In this document: positions 6,601-8,807 of the stretch, one piece after another
How the letters are laid out: each line of letters starts with the position of its first letter
Position numbering within the stretch: position 1 is the stretch's first letter
The notes under the pieces: generated by a model
What the model was told of the DNA's origin: nothing
Databases searched by the model: none
What the model saw: the letters and a program-made list of their open reading frames with translations, nothing else
Position numbers and translations under genes: made by a program
Assembly (NCBI GenBank): GCA_002482005.1
Contig: DLFD01000079.1
Location: 28,432-37,238 of the forward strand
DNA length: 8,807 bases
Origin: Lachnospiraceae bacterium UBA7729
GTDB lineage: Bacteria > Bacillota > Clostridia > Lachnospirales > Lachnospiraceae
Reading direction: 5' to 3'

Positions 6601-8805
6601 GGCCTGAATGCGCCGACCCTTACCAACAGTGTGTCTATTGAAGGAAGATCTCAGGATTCTATAAAGCATGAGGAGCATACAGAGATGAGTTCTTCCTACT
6701 CAAACCTCTACCAGAAGGTTCTTACAGTTAAGAAGGTAGATAAAGAAAATTACAGCATGGGGCTGCCGAATGTAACCTTCCAGCTGGATAAATTCAATAA
6801 AACTACAAAACAGTGGGAAAAGGTATCGGATCAGATCAAAACAGGTAAAGATGGCACAATCAAGCTTGACAGTCATTCCGGAATAACAGATTTCCCGGCT
6901 GATAATGTTTTGTATCGTATTCAGGAGATCAATAATCTTGATACACGGTATCAGATAAACAATGATTACCATTATTTCCTGTGGAAATCAAAGGCTTCGC
7001 AGAATGATGGGGATGCCTATACAGCAGCATTGCCAGAAAACGAAAGTCAGTGGAACCATCCAAGCATAAAAGATCTCAATGTGAACCAGATTCAATTTCT
7101 GGTCGGAAATGGCTCTATCTTCGTCCCGAATGAGAATGTTACGGTTAATGTTCATAAAATCTGGCTTGACGAAAACGGAGGAGAAATAACCGATAAATCT
7201 AAACTTACTGCAACCGTGCAGCTTCGCCGCCATTCCGGTCAGATTGAGAAGTGTATCGTAAAAGTCCAGACGAGCAAGGATAACAATACTGAAGTCTGGG
7301 GTACCTACGAAGTCAAACCGGGAAGTACGATGTACATCACCGCACAGACAGGTAACCCGGGTGTGACATTTACCTATGATGGTAACAGTTATACATCGAC
7401 GAGGATTAATGAAGGGGAAAATCTTAGTTCAGTAAGGATTCCGGTTACTGTAACCGGCAACATGCTGATAGATCTTTCCAGAAATGGAGATTATAACAGT
7501 GGTTCTCAGAATATTTCTTATGTAAGACCGGATACGTTCAACGAGACGAAGGATGAGTCTGTAGGAAAAGCTGTAGAATTAAATGCTAGCAACAACTGGA
7601 CATATTCCTGGGACAGAGATCTTCCGAAAAAGGATGCAGATGGCAACGACTATTACTACTATGTAGAGGAGGTATCTGGAAACAATAAGTACGATGTAAC
7701 GTACTCAGAGAATAACAGCTTTGGTATCCAGGAAGGAACACTCACTGTAACAAACAGGAAGAAGGATATTAAGACTGGTTCGCTTTGGATTCAGAAGACA
7801 GGGAAGTTCAATGGAGAGGCCGATAAGGAAGGCAAGCTGAATGGCAACTATACCTTCAATGTGAAAGACAGTGATGGTAAGGTTGTTAAGACCGTTACGG
7901 TTACTCTTACCAATGGTGTCATTACAGCAGCTTCCCCATCGGATGTAGCTGTTGAGGGTGGCAAAGCGAAAGTCTCGGGTCTTCCTGAAGGAACTTATAT
8001 AGTATCAGAAGACCTGAGCGGCAATAAGAATGGTGTCAGCTTGCTGGGACAGAATGATGTTAATGTCAGCGTTCCCGCTGATGGAACGGCTGAGATTCCG
8101 ACCGTATCCTTTGTGAATAACAAGCCATATGTTGAGCAGGGGCTTAAGGTTGCGAAAGCTGTTGATCCTGTTGGCAAGTGGCCGGATAATCTGACATTTG
8201 CTTTCAAGCTTGCTGAAGGCGAGGGCAATCCTGAAGGTGGAGCAGTACTGCCGGCAGATAAGGAAGCGATTGCAAGCAAGACAAAGCCGACAGCAACATT
8301 TGGAAACATCGCATTTTCAAAGCCTGGAGATTATACATTTACGATTACTGAGCAGAAACCGGAAATTGCGCCGAGCTATATCAAATATGATACGGATCCG
8401 AAGACAGTGACGGTTGTTGTAAGTGAATCGAACGGCAAACTATCTATATCTTCTGTGAAGTACGGAGATGCAGATAGTTTAACGATTACGAACAATTATG
8501 TTACAACCCCTGTCAAGGTTAATGTAGAGGCTGAGAAGTTATTTATCGGAGGTGAGATCCAAAAAGATCAGTTCTCGTTCAAATTAGAAAAGAAGAATAA
8601 TGATGGAACCTACACACCGGTTGAGACTCTGAAAGTTGATCCGAAAAGTGGTAAGGCGATAAGTAAGAGTATCATCTATGATCAACCGGGTACTTATACT
8701 TATAGATTAACCGAAGCATTGCCGGGAAATCCCACTCCGACAAGTGATGACAAAAATGCTGGATATATTATTATTGATGGTGTCAAGTTTGAAACAAAAG
8801 TGTAG
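3523..8805 (+). CDS. Giant multidomain isopeptide adhesin (SpaA/Cna-B/pilin type), truncated at both ends
   Basis: A frame of 1760 codons opens after a TAG at 3508. TTG at 3523 lacks an RBS; ATG at 3601 has weak AGGGG at 3588-3592. Numbered from 3523: residues 32-125 form a small domain (FTFEGFTYNMSGNTSMQLSD onward) familiar from clostridial surface proteins; 127-272 resemble a collagen-binding adhesin domain; 273-1064 are five Ig-like modules; 1065-1205 is a SpaA domain (Lys1071, Glu1135, Asn1203); 1206-1413 is a Cna-B domain with a large insertion (Lys1212, Glu1383, Asn1411); 1420-1535 is a Cna-like domain (Lys1425, Glu1496, Asn1532); 1537-1660 is a Spy0128/FctA-type pilin domain (Lys1545, Glu1610, Asn1657); and 1663-1760 is a second, incomplete one (Lys1672, Glu1731). 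The Lys/Asn pairs with Glu are the expected self-forming isopeptide bonds. Such proteins are normally secreted and wall-anchored, but no signal peptide, membrane segment or LPXTG is present. As it stands it is probably not exported or not expressed. The family assignment is firm; the functional state is inferred. Confidence 0.85.
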   Translation: MLKRRNNLGGIANKPGVSLPYVGAVLMLGEWVDFTFEGFTYNMSGNTSMQLSDLMAKLGVEGFDVSKVESVSFTDESLLTVEKNEDGDYTLTSLQPFGTDELLTVVMSDGVVYKIGVTDAVDFSSYIDSISVAKNTKEDGTGTWVPVSDNTLTNNDYGRVTINFEIPKNHVSEDNTLTMKYKGADVFVPEGGTSGTAFLDGKPAGKYSVSKDGTISITIDPDVIDSSKPFKGEISFEGTAHNSSETDNQEAEFNDKNVITVKPSEKPKDYDMKVEKTAGTPVEENGTKYIYYTVKVSTEKGTKGGYISLSDKLSGNGINGSVYDFDKQFMIVKHTSSGDQPFWATTPSRNSDGSYNFGSLPELAAGEYYTIQYAVKAGTDITSKDGYSSISNTFTARDSKETKTGDYNVQVTSQFLQKSVQTDPNDPSKLLWTVTINPDKRTLTDDVKITDVLTTSDGEEISLPKNFTYTTNGGYPQQGTFGEDGSFTFWGSNGTNNTYVVTYSTDAPTPAEGESATIKNTVTDNKDHKGEASTGVTTPVTSYDLEKKRTDKKELEGTKEELTWESTIALPKSSDVDPSKIQYTDTFTTMNSSQSVEGKHYSTGKKLSESLQITYTDKSDGSTKTLVAGTDYKLYTADGKTLGTTDDTTEITGFMVKFRDTDTVKNAGKNAKDGLHISYKSIADYGEVNPGETWNFINSASIPSHETSAQWDYKKPSGSLDKESSSTGKASDNDKENTYWSNGVKLNYEAGKDNIIYYRVFITPDWKTGGEITLTDILPAGVTLMSGNDANNSNRPYNRIEYWENATQYYEITQNGGSKYSFTAGTINGDGTTPLTIKINDGWQKGRNTNTGTLVIYYAVKIVDKYWNDSTHTTKQYKNTITWGQLHDTQTTEVDHYEKVLTKTGVQEYLKNGSSDYKGDDGKRVTSAVDYYIDINPQGLDLIEGSDVLNLNDTMVTNQDDSNVTIDPTSIKLYTYDESNEKNHHLGTEISPDRYTFSYDDATNKLQMTIPDGLACVLTYKYNVSMGLNAPTLTNSVSIEGRSQDSIKHEEHTEMSSSYSNLYQKVLTVKKVDKENYSMGLPNVTFQLDKFNKTTKQWEKVSDQIKTGKDGTIKLDSHSGITDFPADNVLYRIQEINNLDTRYQINNDYHYFLWKSKASQNDGDAYTAALPENESQWNHPSIKDLNVNQIQFLVGNGSIFVPNENVTVNVHKIWLDENGGEITDKSKLTATVQLRRHSGQIEKCIVKVQTSKDNNTEVWGTYEVKPGSTMYITAQTGNPGVTFTYDGNSYTSTRINEGENLSSVRIPVTVTGNMLIDLSRNGDYNSGSQNISYVRPDTFNETKDESVGKAVELNASNNWTYSWDRDLPKKDADGNDYYYYVEEVSGNNKYDVTYSENNSFGIQEGTLTVTNRKKDIKTGSLWIQKTGKFNGEADKEGKLNGNYTFNVKDSDGKVVKTVTVTLTNGVITAASPSDVAVEGGKAKVSGLPEGTYIVSEDLSGNKNGVSLLGQNDVNVSVPADGTAEIPTVSFVNNKPYVEQGLKVAKAVDPVGKWPDNLTFAFKLAEGEGNPEGGAVLPADKEAIASKTKPTATFGNIAFSKPGDYTFTITEQKPEIAPSYIKYDTDPKTVTVVVSESNGKLSISSVKYGDADSLTITNNYVTTPVKVNVEAEKLFIGGEIQKDQFSFKLEKKNNDGTYTPVETLKVDPKSGKAISKSIIYDQPGTYTYRLTEALPGNPTPTSDDKNAGYIIIDGVKFETKV
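4324..6660 (+). repeat. Five divergent Ig-like modules in the adhesin, each bracketed by Lys and Asn
   Basis: Five consecutive modules follow the same plan: an opening strand with a lysine (VEKT, LQKS, LEKK, LDKE, LTKT), a middle with a G-x-x-x-L-x-D-x-L-like turn, and a closing strand with an asparagine (ISNTFTA, IKNTVTD, FINSASI, YKNTITW, LTNSVSI). The pairs are Lys276/Asn392, Lys418/Asn520, Lys547/Asn698, Lys722/Asn879 and Lys903/Asn1035, numbered from 3523. This is the layout of DUF11-type or Cna-type stalk modules that stiffen surface proteins by Lys-Asn isopeptide bonds. The DNA of the modules has diverged, so these are old protein repeats and not recombining DNA repeats. Confidence 0.6.
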
Positions 8806-8807
8806 AG

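Overview
The window looks like a gut Firmicutes chromosome (Lachnospiraceae/Oscillospiraceae type). This is inferred from the strong GGAGG ribosome-binding sites, the two tandem large serine recombinases typical of clostridial integrative elements, and a giant surface adhesin built from SpaA/Cna-B and pilin-type isopeptide domains. No rRNA, tRNA, CRISPR array or insertion sequence was seen.

Layout: (1) Positions 1-66 hold a possible promoter and a strong RBS, and perhaps the tail of an upstream gene. (2) Positions 67-1677 and 1682-3370 encode two different but related large serine recombinases. They are four bases apart, on the same strand, and each keeps its catalytic serine, arginines and zinc-ribbon cysteines. 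(3) Positions 3382-3434 form a strong nested intrinsic terminator that closes the recombinase operon. (4) Positions 3435-3600 are a short non-typical stretch with a stray Shine-Dalgarno, small dyads and no convincing gene; it is the best place for the end of the mobile element. (5) From about 3601 to 8805 runs one very long reading frame for a multidomain adhesin.

The adhesin frame has no signal peptide, no clear promoter and only a weak RBS. Its first recognisable domain starts within a few codons of the atypical stretch. At the other end it stops inside a pilin-type domain, two bases before the window ends, with no LPXTG sorting signal. The simplest reading is that the recombinase-bearing element inserted into, or just downstream of the 5' end of, an adhesin gene and separated it from its promoter and secretion signal. 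Precise excision could then restore the gene, or a rearrangement could switch it. The sequence alone cannot separate a reversible switch from simple gene disruption.

The recombinases look GC-rich by eye, while the adhesin after about 3900 is visibly more AT-rich. This fits different origins for the two halves.
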